Origin: Moraxella oculi
GTDB lineage: Bacteria > Pseudomonadota > Gammaproteobacteria > Pseudomonadales > Moraxellaceae
Assembly: GCF_023336735.1 (NCBI RefSeq)
Contig: NZ_JAMBAQ010000001.1
Span: 124,001 to 188,000 of the forward strand
Direction: 5' to 3'
DNA: 64,000 nt
The position numbers and the translations under genes are program-made. The stretch's first letter is position 1. Each line of letters begins with the position of its first letter. The notes beneath the pieces were generated by a model. The model saw nothing but the letters and a program-made list of their open reading frames with translations, was not told where the DNA came from and made no database searches. Shown piece after piece: positions 1 to 8,240 of the stretch.

Positions 1-631
1 GATTGAATTCAGCAAGAGTGATTTGGCTGGTAAAAGTGTTGGCAGCAGGTAAGATGGCAGGGTGATGTGCTAATTGTAAGAGTGTAACATCAGACTTTTG
101 TGCCAATGAGCTGAGTGTGCCTGTCATGAAGTAAAGCGGATCTGACCATAGCGTATGATATTCTAAGCGTAAATCATAAGTGGGCGGCAGAGTTAAAAAT
201 GCCAAACTGACATCGCCATCAAGCACGGCTTTGTGTGCTTCTTCTGAATCCATGAACTGTACTTCTAGTTGGACGGCGGGATAGGCTTGGATAAAACGCT
301 TTAATACAGGAGCTAAGTGATGCAAACCAATGTGATGGCTTGTGCCGATGACCAGTTTGCCACTGGCAATTTCTTTAGAGTACTGTAAGCTAGTACGACA
401 AGATTCATAGTCATCAAGCCATTTTTTGGCATATGGCAGTAGCTCATGTGCTGCTGGGGTGGCAATGATGCCTCGACCTACTGTGTCAAAGAGCGTGACT
501 CCAAATTCACTCTCTAAATTCTTAATGCGTTTGCTAACAGCAGGCTGTGTGATGAAAAGCTTTTCGGCAGCACCAGAGATACTTCCTGTTTGCATGACCA
601 TGGCAAAAGTAGTCAGATTGACGGTATTCAT
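1..631 (-). CDS. LysR-family transcriptional regulator, 3' end cut by window edge
   Basis: Reading leftward from the ATG at 631, the protein begins MNTVNLTTFAMVMQTGSISG and carries a typical LysR winged helix-turn-helix in its first 60 residues, with the segment ITQPAVSKRIKNLE as the recognition helix. After a linker helix comes the start of a periplasmic-binding-like effector domain (GKLVIGTSHHIGLHHLAPVL). About 210 codons are present and the frame is still open at base 1, so roughly 90 residues of the effector domain are missing. LysR proteins usually control a neighbouring gene in response to a small molecule; that neighbour and the ligand cannot be told from here. Family call is firm, specific function unknown. 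Confidence 0.9.
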   Translation of the reverse strand, partial: MNTVNLTTFAMVMQTGSISGAAEKLFITQPAVSKRIKNLESEFGVTLFDTVGRGIIATPAAHELLPYAKKWLDDYESCRTSLQYSKEIASGKLVIGTSHHIGLHHLAPVLKRFIQAYPAVQLEVQFMDSEEAHKAVLDGDVSLAFLTLPPTYDLRLEYHTLWSDPLYFMTGTLSSLAQKSDVTLLQLAHHPAILPAANTFTSQITLAEFN

Positions 632-1101
632 AATTGGTTTCCATAATATATAAAAATATTTTATAAAAATAACAGTTATAAGTAAATAGATAAATTAAGA
701 ATATTTTTTTTGTTCATCATTGAGGATGCGCTTAAAAGATTGGTTACTGACCAATATTTATACTGACTGTTAATATGATCATTCAATGACTGGCTTGAAG
801 ATTGAAACTACATAATCAATCCATATTTGTCATTTTATTATGTTATAATCACAGAAGTGCCTGTCAAATGAAAACGCACAGTTTTTGGAAGCTCTAAATG
901 CTGATGATCATTGATTGATCAAGATAAAAATATTTTTTTTGTGAATTTATTTTGATAATGGTGGGTGTTTTTTTTGAGTTACTGATAAATGCGACAGCCC
1001 GCTGATTCATGACATGATGATGTGTGTTGATAATCAATGAGTGGTGGATAAAACACTGTATTGATGATGTTATATGATGTTTGTTTAATTGTGGAGAATG
1101 T
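632..1101. other. Intergenic region between LysR gene and small lipoprotein gene
   Basis: AT-rich 470-bp gap. It must hold the promoter of the leftward LysR gene and one for the rightward lipoprotein. A TATAAT hexamer lies at 844-849 but has no well-spaced -35 box. No open frame of convincing composition and no RNA gene was recognised. Confidence 0.5.
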
Positions 1102-1410
1102 ATGAAAAAATTATTATTCGCCGTATCTGTGTTTGGACTACTGGGCGGTTGTGCGGTGACAGATACGACTGGCAAGCCTGTACCGATTGTGATTCAGGCA
1201 TCAAGCCCCAATGCGGTTTTGATAGATGGTCGCCTTAAAGATCATCATTTGCCGATTCATGTTTGTAAAATAAAACCATTTACTAAGACTTATCAAAGCG
1301 AAAGTACCAATCGTGGTAAGGCCAAACTCGATGTACTCAAACAATGTGCCGCTGATGTGCATGAGATGTTTTGTCAAAAAGATGAGATAGAATGCACCGA
1401 ATACCAATAG
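1102..1410 (+). CDS. Small lipoprotein of unknown function
   Basis: The protein has 102 residues. It starts with a classic lipoprotein signal: two lysines, a short hydrophobic core and the lipobox LGGC with the acylated cysteine at residue 17, so it is probably anchored in a membrane facing the periplasm. Four further cysteines in the mature part (HVCKIK, KQCAAD, MFCQK, IECTEY) could form two disulfides. The start at 1102 is chosen over a TTG 21 bases upstream because GGAGAA sits just before it and the signal peptide begins there. No family is recognised. Confidence 0.7.
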   Translation: MKKLLFAVSVFGLLGGCAVTDTTGKPVPIVIQASSPNAVLIDGRLKDHHLPIHVCKIKPFTKTYQSESTNRGKAKLDVLKQCAADVHEMFCQKDEIECTEYQ

Positions 1411-1603
1411 ATGGCTGATGGTGATTGGATTGGCGTTGATTTTTTTGGATGAATGATAAATTTTCATGAAACCCCAGTTTGCGACAAATCTAAATTTAAA
1501 CCCAATATGAATTGAGCATCCTAGAATTGATAAAATGGCAAAATTGGATTGCTTTTAAACCAACCTGTCATGACATGTGTTTTTTATACCAAAGGAGAGT
1601 TTT

Positions 1604-2137
1604 ATGAATGACTTGATCCAAAATCCTTATTTAAAAGTGCGTCAACCTGCACAACCACAAGGTGAAATGGTGCTGTCTTGTGCTGACATTGTCGCAGATG
1701 CCACATTATCCAATGATTATGTAGCAAACATTTGGGGCTATGTGGGTAATAATATCAGTCCAGAATTACGATGGGAAAATGCCCCAAAACAGACCAAAAG
1801 TTTTGTCTTGACGATGTACGACCCAGATGCACCAACAGGCTCGGGCTTTTGGCATTGGAATGTGTTTAATATTCCTGCTGACTGGCGTGGTCTGCCCAAA
1901 GGCAAGTCCAATGACTTTGGTGATGATGTGATGGAGCTTAAAAATGATGCTGGGCTTGACGGTTTTATTGGGGCGTTTCCTCCGCAAGGCGATAAGCCAC
2001 ACCGTTATATCTTTACTTTGTATGCTCTTAATGAAATGCTGGATTTACCAAATGACATCAGTCCTGCGGTATTGGGCTTTAATTTAAATGGCAAGGTGTT
2101 GGCAACGGCAAGTTTGACGGCCTATTATCATTGGTAA
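1604..2137 (+). CDS. YbhB/YbcL-type PEBP-family protein
   Basis: A 177-residue member of the phosphatidylethanolamine-binding protein (Raf kinase inhibitor-like) family. Visible hallmarks are NISPELRWENAP, the ligand-pocket segment MYDPDAPTGSGFWHWNVFNIP and the PHRYIFTLYAL segment. Bacterial members are small soluble proteins whose physiological ligand is not settled. The start at 1604 is supported by AAAGGAGAG at 1591-1599; an upstream in-frame start at 1577 would lack this. The gene stands alone and is closed by a strong hairpin directly downstream. Confidence 0.88.
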   Translation: MNDLIQNPYLKVRQPAQPQGEMVLSCADIVADATLSNDYVANIWGYVGNNISPELRWENAPKQTKSFVLTMYDPDAPTGSGFWHWNVFNIPADWRGLPKGKSNDFGDDVMELKNDAGLDGFIGAFPPQGDKPHRYIFTLYALNEMLDLPNDISPAVLGFNLNGKVLATASLTAYYHW

Positions 2138-2150
2138 ATTTTTGGGAGAT

Positions 2151-2190
2151 AAAACCGACACTTTAATCATTTGAAGTGTCGGTTTTCTTG
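2151..2190. terminator. Strong hairpin terminator after the PEBP gene
   Basis: Perfect 13-bp stem, AAAACCGACACTT at 2151-2163 with AAGTGTCGGTTTT at 2174-2186, and a 10-base loop. A-run and T-run flank both sides, so it can act in either direction. Confidence 0.85.
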
Positions 2191-2671
2191 TTTTAAGTAG
2201 ACTTTTTTGCTCATTGATGCAATCACCATACAAGGTTTTGTTCTGATTTTCTTGACCATTTGTTAAAAAACTACCAAATAAAATCCGAAAAACCATTTGT
2301 GATGAGTTGTTTTTAAAATGGCTGTGCTGTTTGTAAAGATGGGCTTGTAAAATGTAGTGCGATCTGACCATTGATGGGTTAAATATGGCATTGCTTTTTT
2401 ATAAAAGGCTTAAAAAATATTGCCTAATGCCTTCAAGCTCACCTTCTTATTAGATATGGAACAAATAATATTGCCATATTGTAAGTGATTGTGAACACCA
2501 AACCTAAAAATCATACAAGAATGTCTCTTTTGGTTTAAAATTTTTATTGAAAACTATTATCATTATGCTATAATAAATATTCATTTTAAGCAGCTAAAAA
2601 CCATTTGCATTTAAAAAAATATCATCATTGGTTGGGTGACTGATGGTTGTGTGAATAATAGGCGATGAATC
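2187..2671. other. Intergenic region upstream of tonB
   Basis: About 480 bp without a convincing gene. Its right-hand part carries the tonB promoter and Fur-like box described separately; the rest shows only AT-rich sequence. Confidence 0.5.
2547..2574 (+). promoter_or_regulatory. tonB promoter overlapped by a Fur-like box
   Basis: TTGAAA at 2547-2552 and TATAAT at 2569-2574 are 16 bases apart, and the -10 is preceded by TG (extended -10). The spacer contains ATTATCATTAT at 2556-2566, differing by one base from ATAATCATTAT, the right half of the classical Fur consensus. Fur with iron bound here would block RNA polymerase, giving low-iron induction of the TonB operon. Promoter is clear from sequence; Fur control is inferred from match and context. 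Confidence 0.7.
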
Positions 2672-3619
2672 ATGAATGATGTGAAATCTAATTCTAATCA
2701 GATAAAGGTGCTGGCACTGGGTGTGACAGCGGTTCTGCATGGATTGGTGGGGTATGGGTTGGCAAGTATGCAGATGCCAGAGTTGAAGCCATTGAAAATC
2801 ACACCGCCGATTGAAGTGCGGATCATCAAACCAAAAATTGAAGAAGTGGTTGTTAACAACCTAGAATCGCCAGAACCGCCTAAGCCAGTCGCTGCGCCAA
2901 AAGTTGAAAAGAAACCTGATCCTCGTCCAGCCCCTACTAAGCCAAAAAAAGTAGAGCCGAAACCTGAACCAAAGGTCAAGCCTGAACCCAAACCTGAAAT
3001 TAAGAAGACCGAACCAAAAGTAGAGCCAAAACCAGACATTAAGAAAGTTGAGCCTAAGGTTGAGCCGCCACCTGAAATCAAACCAGATGTTCGCCAGGCA
3101 GAAATTTTAGCAGCTGAGCGTGCGGCAGCCCAAGCAAAATGGGAGGCTGAACAACGGGCAGAAGCTGACAGACGAAATCGTGAAAAAGCAGAAGCAGAGG
3201 CACGGCTGGCAGCAGAAAAAGCCAGGCAAGCAGCTGCAGAAAAAGCCAGAGCTGAAGCTGAAGCCGCTGCCAAAAAAAGTCAAGCGACAAGCAATGAGGG
3301 CAGAGGTACGGGTAATACTGTCGGAGAGATGACTCTTAGTGCCAGTAAGGTGGCTGCCAGTTGGAAAAAGAAACCCAACTTTTCTAATGTTGATGCAGGT
3401 GACAGACAAACCAGTGCGGTCAAATTTACCGTCAACTTGGTGATTGATGAAAAGGGTCGTATCGTGAGTGCTACGGGTGTTTCTACAGGCCTGGGTAGAA
3501 ATGTGGATCGGCAAATTGAGAGAGCGATTAAATCGGCATCTTTCCATCCTTTTAAAGACGAGAATGGCAATCCTGTGCGGGGCAAAGCAACCCTGCCGAT
3601 GAGCTTTTCAGTAAACTAA
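2672..3619 (+). CDS. tonB: Energy transducer TonB with TolA-like central helix
   Basis: TonB couples the inner-membrane proton gradient, through ExbB-ExbD, to outer-membrane receptors that import iron complexes. The 315-residue protein has one N-terminal membrane segment (about 11-31) with His23 in the position of the functionally important His of the TonB/TolA anchor. A Pro/Lys/Glu-rich spacer follows (68-137, repeats such as VEPKPEPK). Next comes an Ala/Glu/Lys/Arg-rich helical stretch (138-203) like domain II of TolA, then a TonB C-terminal domain (about 222-315, KFTVNLVIDEKGRI). It is longer than E. coli TonB (239 residues). exbB and exbD follow on the same strand, which favours TonB over TolA. 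Confidence 0.88.
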   Translation: MNDVKSNSNQIKVLALGVTAVLHGLVGYGLASMQMPELKPLKITPPIEVRIIKPKIEEVVVNNLESPEPPKPVAAPKVEKKPDPRPAPTKPKKVEPKPEPKVKPEPKPEIKKTEPKVEPKPDIKKVEPKVEPPPEIKPDVRQAEILAAERAAAQAKWEAEQRAEADRRNREKAEAEARLAAEKARQAAAEKARAEAEAAAKKSQATSNEGRGTGNTVGEMTLSASKVAASWKKKPNFSNVDAGDRQTSAVKFTVNLVIDEKGRIVSATGVSTGLGRNVDRQIERAIKSASFHPFKDENGNPVRGKATLPMSFSVN

Positions 3620-3689
3620 TAACCGACATTCATTGAGTGCTTGGTCAGTGTATGATTGATTAAAAAACCATATTGTGTGAGGAATTTCT

Positions 3690-4244
3690 ATGGATTTTGC
3701 ATTTTATTGGGGTCATACTGATGCTGTCAGTAAAACCTTATTTTTCATCTTATTTGCCCTATCTATCATTTCATGGGTAGTGGGCATCATTCGTGTGGCA
3801 CAATCTTGCAAATTGGCTGGTAATATCGGTGATGCACTTAGACAGTCCGTTTCGGGATTGACTGCTGAGATTGGCAACTTGGGATTTGACCAAAAAAAGA
3901 TGGTGGTTGAACAAAATTTACTCCAAAATATCGCTCGCTACCGTTATGAAATGGAAAAAGGTTTGCCCATCTTAGGTACGACGGCATCAATCGCTCCTTT
4001 TATTGGGTTGTTTGGTACGGTGTGGGGCATTTTCCATGCGTTGCATAGCGTGGCTAAAAGTGGTCAAGCTGGTCTTGCCCAAGTCGCAGGCCCTGTTGGT
4101 GAAGCACTGATCATGACTGGCTTGGGCTTAGCGGTCGCAATTCCTGCTGTGGTGTTTTATAACATCGCTACTCGAATGAATAAGCGTGCCAACCATGTTG
4201 CTAACGATGCAGCACATCAAATTCTCGCAGAAACCGCACGCTAA
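3690..4244 (+). CDS. exbB: ExbB, proton-channel subunit of the TonB motor
   Basis: ExbB is the inner-membrane scaffold and stator of the TonB system, of the MotA/TolQ/ExbB family. The 184-residue protein shows an N-terminal membrane helix (about 14-36) and, after a cytoplasmic loop, two more helices. These contain the family signature PILGTTASIAPFIGLFGTVW and the segment LIMTGLGLAVAIPAVVFY. Length and three-helix plan are those of short ExbB proteins. It lies 70 bases after tonB and 11 bases before exbD, so the three are presumably cotranscribed. Confidence 0.93.
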   Translation: MDFAFYWGHTDAVSKTLFFILFALSIISWVVGIIRVAQSCKLAGNIGDALRQSVSGLTAEIGNLGFDQKKMVVEQNLLQNIARYRYEMEKGLPILGTTASIAPFIGLFGTVWGIFHALHSVAKSGQAGLAQVAGPVGEALIMTGLGLAVAIPAVVFYNIATRMNKRANHVANDAAHQILAETAR

Positions 4245-4255
4245 GGAGCTGACTA

Positions 4256-4657
4256 ATGGCTTTTGAATTGGGCAATAATGACGATAATGGCATGAATGAG
4301 ATGAATCTCATTCCGCTGATTGATATCATGCTGGTGCTCATGATCATATTCTTGGTAACGGCGACGGTGCTCAATCCGACAGTACCGCTAGATTTGCCAA
4401 AAACCACTGCTAGCGTGAATGAGCAGCCGCCAGAAGTTCTCCAAGTCAGTATTGATAGTCAAGGGGATATTTATTGGGACAATGAAAAGATTGGCATTGA
4501 TGAATTGCAACAACGCTTTGCTAAAGAGGTTGCACAAGGTAAAGATCCACAGGTTCATCTGCGTGCCGACCGTGAAGGCAAATATGATATGGTTGCTCAG
4601 GTATTAGCAACAGCCAGTACAGCAGGCCTATCTAAAATTGCTTTTGTGAATGAATGA
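4256..4657 (+). CDS. exbD: ExbD, proton-conducting subunit of the TonB motor
   Basis: A 133-residue protein with a short cytoplasmic tail, one membrane helix (about 18-40) and a periplasmic domain. The helix contains LIPLIDIMLVLM, where Asp23 matches the essential proton-carrying Asp25 of E. coli ExbD. The end of the protein (LRADREGKYDMVAQVLATAS) is typical of ExbD/TolR. AAGGAG precedes the start. It is the last gene of the tonB operon, which ends at the hairpin at 4672. Confidence 0.93.
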   Translation: MAFELGNNDDNGMNEMNLIPLIDIMLVLMIIFLVTATVLNPTVPLDLPKTTASVNEQPPEVLQVSIDSQGDIYWDNEKIGIDELQQRFAKEVAQGKDPQVHLRADREGKYDMVAQVLATASTAGLSKIAFVNE

Positions 4658-4671
4658 ATATTGACATGATG

Positions 4672-4705
4672 AAATAAGCCTTGTGAATCACAGGGCTTAT
4701 TTTAT
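4672..4705 (+). terminator. Terminator of the tonB-exbB-exbD operon
   Basis: Stem AAATAAGCCTTGTG (4672-4685) with CACAGGGCTTATTT (4689-4702), one G-U pair and a three-base loop, followed by more T residues. Confidence 0.8.
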
Positions 4706-4723
4706 TGATAAATCACATTAAAA

Positions 4724-4772
4724 ATGCCCCAAGTCAGCAAAGTAGAAATAAAGAGGGCATGACTGCTTGGGG
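4724..4772. other. Competing inverted repeats in an intergenic region
   Basis: In the 310-bp gap between exbD and the RnfB-like gene, ATGCCC (4724-4729) can pair with GGGCAT (4755-4760), and the overlapping CCCCAAG (4727-4733) can pair with CTTGGGG (4766-4772). The two pairings share bases and exclude each other. Function unknown; it may be chance or part of a 3' untranslated region. Confidence 0.3.
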
Positions 4773-4968
4773 TGGTCTTAATGAATCAGCTGGGCTGGAG
4801 AATGCAAATCTATTCATCAACAAGCAGCAGCATTGATAAAATCTCGTGAGTAGGCATAAAAAATATAAGAGTAATGATTACTGATGACTTTTAACTCATT
4901 TGCCTCCAAAGATTTTGTGAACATGACCCAAGTTGACCCAAATGAGTTGGTTGTGGATTGTTGATCGA

Positions 4969-5826
4969 CTAGTCATTCAGGTTTTGTAATTCAAGAGTCA
5001 GTTGTGATAATTTTTTTTGTAGGTTTTCATCGTTGCGTACCGAGAGTTGTTTGGTAATCTTTTTGATTTGAGTGCGAAGCTTGGCAGCGGCAATCGTATT
5101 TTTAGCGGCATATTCATCAATGCTGGTGGCGGTCTTGTTGGTGCTGATGACATTTGCCATGGCGGATTCTACGGTACTGACGACAGGTTTGATGCCTTGT
5201 TTGATGCCGTTTTCAATCCGATTTAGGTGGTGATGATATCGCTTTTTTAGATGTGTTTGTTCAAACTGGCGCATCTCTTCACTCAGCAGGCGTGGGTGCT
5301 CTACCAAATCAATACAATCCACGGGGCAGGGAGCGAGACAAAGTTCACAACCTGTACATAGGTCGGTGATGATGCTGTGCATGTGTTTGGCTGTACCGAT
5401 GATGGCATCAACAGGGCAGGCAGGAATACATTTGGTGCAACCGATACAATCGCTTTCACGAATGATGGCACGCACTTCGATGGGGCGTGAAGTGTGCTTA
5501 TCGATACGCCATTTACTTGGTGCGGCAGGTTTTGTGGGAATGTTTAAGATATCAGCGATTTTGTTGGTAACCGCCTGACCCCCAGGAACGCATAAATTTG
5601 GAGATTCATCATTGACGATGATGCCATGTGCATAAGGTAGGCAACCATCGTGATGTCCGCACAGACCGCATTGGGTCTGAGGTAAGGTTTGATCAATTTG
5701 AGCAATGCGAATACGCATGTCGTCATCTAGCTCGTTTAGCTTTAATGGATCAAATAGCACAGGTAGGTCTTCTAGTCTGTGCGTGATATTTTCAGGGTTT
5801 GAGTGTTGGGATTTATTAGTACTCAT
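4969..5826 (-). CDS. RnfB-like iron-sulfur protein without membrane anchor
   Basis: The 285-residue protein has the Fe-S domain found in RnfB (CGLCGHHDGC followed by CVPGG, about 57-84). After it come two [4Fe-4S] ferredoxin motifs, CIGCTKCIPACP and CTGCELCLAPCP (about 127-175). The remaining 110 residues are charged and probably helical. True RnfB begins with a hydrophobic anchor; this protein starts with a polar segment and no rnfA, C, D, G or E lies nearby. It is therefore likely a soluble electron carrier related to RnfB. Its redox partner is unknown. Confidence 0.8.
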   Translation of the reverse strand: MSTNKSQHSNPENITHRLEDLPVLFDPLKLNELDDDMRIRIAQIDQTLPQTQCGLCGHHDGCLPYAHGIIVNDESPNLCVPGGQAVTNKIADILNIPTKPAAPSKWRIDKHTSRPIEVRAIIRESDCIGCTKCIPACPVDAIIGTAKHMHSIITDLCTGCELCLAPCPVDCIDLVEHPRLLSEEMRQFEQTHLKKRYHHHLNRIENGIKQGIKPVVSTVESAMANVISTNKTATSIDEYAAKNTIAAAKLRTQIKKITKQLSVRNDENLQKKLSQLTLELQNLND

Positions 5827-5874
5827 TGGTTTTTGGTGATCATTATTGTCATGAAATGATTGATGAAAATGGCA

Positions 5875-6711
5875 TCAAGCAAGACCAACGACTTGTTGAA
5901 TGAGTGCATGGGCGATGGTACCAGCTTTTGGTATGTTTGGTAACGCATCCACATCAAAAAATTTGGCTTCTACCAATTCGCTTTCTTGTACGATGATACT
6001 GCCACTGTTATAGTCAGCAATAAAACCAAGCATGAGGTTGGTTGAATATGGCCATGGCTGCGAATTGATGTAATGCAAATTGCTGATTTTTAGATTGACT
6101 TCCTCTGCCACTTCACGGTGAACGGCATTTTCCAAGGATTCGCCTGCTTCAACAAACCCTGCGATCAAACCGTACATGCCGCTGTCTTTGTGTCTTTGAT
6201 GTAAGGCAAGTAGTATTTGGCGTTTTTGACTACTAGGATTGATGCGAGTGATGGCAACAATCACGCAAGGCTGTATTCTTGGATAACTACGATGACCGCA
6301 GCTTGTACAAATCATGGCATTTTCATGTTTATGTGGGGTGGTGGATAGGCCACATCGAGAGCAAAATTGATGATCGTCACGCCATAACAGAAGCTGAATG
6401 GCACGACTGATGGTGTGTGCAAGACCAATGTCAATCCGATCAATCATTTGACGATATGGCATGAATGACAATGATTTAAATTGCATACTGTCAAATCTGT
6501 CGCCATAGGCATTGAGTAATCCTAGTTCAATGGCGTGGGATTTGGTCATGGCAAACCATTGACTTTCAGATTTGGTTGGTGCCTTGTCGTGCATCGCACC
6601 AACATTTAGGGGAATTGCATGTTCGTTGCATTCTGCTGCGATGCTAACTGGCATGCCGTTTTCATCGCATAAGACACGGTCCTTATCAAGCACAAAAAGG
6701 TACTTACTCAT
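5875..6711 (-). CDS. nudC: NAD(+) diphosphatase / NADH pyrophosphatase NudC
   Basis: NudC hydrolyses NAD(H) to NMN(H) and AMP and can remove NAD caps from RNA. The 278-residue protein has a zinc ribbon (CSRCG and CTSCG), then the Nudix box GFVEAGESLENAVHREVAEE and, just after it, the family-specific SQPWP motif. The last glycine of the general Nudix consensus is Asn here (EEVNL). The start at 6711 is preferred because its ATG overlaps the stop of the upstream rnhA-dnaQ gene in an ATGA arrangement, indicating translational coupling. Length is slightly above E. coli NudC (257). Confidence 0.92.
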   Translation of the reverse strand: MSKYLFVLDKDRVLCDENGMPVSIAAECNEHAIPLNVGAMHDKAPTKSESQWFAMTKSHAIELGLLNAYGDRFDSMQFKSLSFMPYRQMIDRIDIGLAHTISRAIQLLLWRDDHQFCSRCGLSTTPHKHENAMICTSCGHRSYPRIQPCVIVAITRINPSSQKRQILLALHQRHKDSGMYGLIAGFVEAGESLENAVHREVAEEVNLKISNLHYINSQPWPYSTNLMLGFIADYNSGSIIVQESELVEAKFFDVDALPNIPKAGTIAHALIQQVVGLA

Positions 6712-8045
6712 GACAATACCTGCTGACGCCACGCTTGATCTGCATCTAAGTTATTGGCTGAGACTTTTAATAAGTTTGCCAAATCAGTCAAATCGGTAAA
6801 ACTGTCTGTATTGAAGTTGCTTTGTGCGTCATCATTTGCAGTGTCCATACTCATGGCAATTTGACCGCCTGTCATGGCAAGGTACACTTCTGCTAGGATT
6901 TCTGAGTCAAGCAAAGCACCGTGGAAAGTACGGTCTTTTTTGCCGACATTAAGACGACGAACTAGTGCATCTAGTGAGTTTTTTTGTCCAGGATAAAGTT
7001 CTTTGGCGATGGTAAGCGAATCGGTAACTTGTACGCGTTCTGCAAAGTCGCCCAAGCCAACCTTACTAAACTCCATGTTCAAAAAACGCATGTCAAACGA
7101 CGCATTGTGAGCAATGATTTCACTGTCAATCATAAAATCATAGATTGCCTGTGCCACATCAGCAAATTTTGGTTTGTCGGTCAAAAATTCATTGCTGATG
7201 CCATGCACTCGAATGACTTCATCATCCATGGTTTTTTCAGGATTGATGTAAACATGCAGCTTGTTACCTGTGAAGCGTCTGCCAATCATCTCCACAATAC
7301 CCACCTCCACAATGCGATCTCCACCTTGATCGTCAAAGCCTGTGGTTTCTGTATCCATGATGAGTTGGCGGTTTTTAACCCCTCGATTGACGGCTTTTGG
7401 TAGTATCGCCCAAAAATCAGGATTGACTCGTCGTGTGTTGCCGTCATAATTCGGATTTTGATTGTCATCATGACTGATGATGAATTGGGGGTTTGTCATG
7501 GTTTCATCTTTCTTAATTGGAGGGTGGGCTGAACGATCTTCGTCATCTTGATTGTTCAGACTTTTCAAATCTTGGTGCTGTGTGAGGTACTCTTCACCAG
7601 CGTCAATCACGCCTTGGTTGGCAAGCTTATCCGCCATCTCGTTACCTGCATGACCTGCATGACCTTTTATCCATTGCCAATCAATCATGCGCCCTTGTGT
7701 CAATGTGTCCAACTCTTGCCAAAGCTCAACATTAAGAACGGGTTTTTTGTCCGCTTTACGCCAGCTGTTTTTTTTCCAACCATGTATCCATTTGGTGATG
7801 CCATTTTTTACATAGCCAGAATCTGTCCAAATTTGAATGGGTGTGTCAGCAGGCGTGCGTTTTAGAGCGGTGATGGCACCCATCAGCTCCATGCGATTGT
7901 TGGTGGTATCATGTTCGCCGCCCCAGATGTTTAGTATGTTGCCATTTGGGTAAATGATGTGTACACCAAAGCCGCCAGCAGAGGCACCTTGTTTGCCATT
8001 ACCTTTGCATGCGCCATCGGTATAAGCGATGATAAAATCAGTCAT
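6708..8045 (-). CDS. dnaQ: Fused ribonuclease HI - DNA polymerase III epsilon (proofreading) subunit
   Basis: One uninterrupted 445-codon frame joins two enzymes. Residues 1-155 are RNase HI, which degrades RNA in RNA-DNA hybrids, with carboxylates Asp10 (YTDGA), Glu53 (RMEL), Asp75 (TDSGY), Asp139 (EMADK) and His129. After an acidic linker (about 156-205), residues 225-400 are the DnaQ 3'-5' exonuclease. It has Asp231 and Glu233 (MDTETTG), Asp318 (HNASFDMRF), His375 and Asp380 (FHGALLD), then MTGGQIAMSM like the clamp-binding motif of E. coli epsilon. An internal ATG at 7499 (codon 183, TMTNPQF) could also give a separate epsilon. rnhA and dnaQ are separate neighbouring genes in E. coli. Confidence 0.9.
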   Translation of the reverse strand: MTDFIIAYTDGACKGNGKQGASAGGFGVHIIYPNGNILNIWGGEHDTTNNRMELMGAITALKRTPADTPIQIWTDSGYVKNGITKWIHGWKKNSWRKADKKPVLNVELWQELDTLTQGRMIDWQWIKGHAGHAGNEMADKLANQGVIDAGEEYLTQHQDLKSLNNQDDEDRSAHPPIKKDETMTNPQFIISHDDNQNPNYDGNTRRVNPDFWAILPKAVNRGVKNRQLIMDTETTGFDDQGGDRIVEVGIVEMIGRRFTGNKLHVYINPEKTMDDEVIRVHGISNEFLTDKPKFADVAQAIYDFMIDSEIIAHNASFDMRFLNMEFSKVGLGDFAERVQVTDSLTIAKELYPGQKNSLDALVRRLNVGKKDRTFHGALLDSEILAEVYLAMTGGQIAMSMDTANDDAQSNFNTDSFTDLTDLANLLKVSANNLDADQAWRQQVLS

Positions 8046-8128
8046 AATAATCAGATGATGATTGAATGATAAAAAATATGAATGGTTGATTCATTATAAA
8101 TCATCAAATGGTTTTTGTCATTTTTAAA

Positions 8129-8190
8129 CGACAAATGTCGCAAATTTTATCAAAAATTTTGTCAAGTGATCATCATTATTTTGCTATAAT
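8129..8190 (+). promoter_or_regulatory. Promoter and palindrome between dnaQ and the TrmB-like gene
   Basis: TATAAT at 8185-8190 with an upstream TG (extended -10) faces the methyltransferase gene; TTGTCA at 8159-8164 is a candidate -35 at a long 20-base spacing. Upstream lies a small perfect palindrome, CGACA-AA-TGTCG at 8129-8140, of unknown meaning. Confidence 0.45.
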
Positions 8191-8240
8191 AAGCCAATCA
8201 TTACTGTCATTTACCATTCATCAATTCATAAAGAGCCATC

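Noticed and set aside
901..920. TGATCA repeats upstream of the first lipoprotein as an operator
   Set aside because: Short and built of words very frequent throughout this genome; no promoter overlap.
2940..3090. Repeats in tonB as a CRISPR or minisatellite
   Set aside because: They are degenerate Lys/Pro/Glu codons of the periplasmic spacer, without equal unit length or spacers.
2698..3273. A 191-codon open frame on the minus strand opposite tonB
   Set aside because: Its Ser/Ala/Gly-rich product mirrors the repetitive Pro/Lys/Ala codons of tonB; no ribosome site or family.
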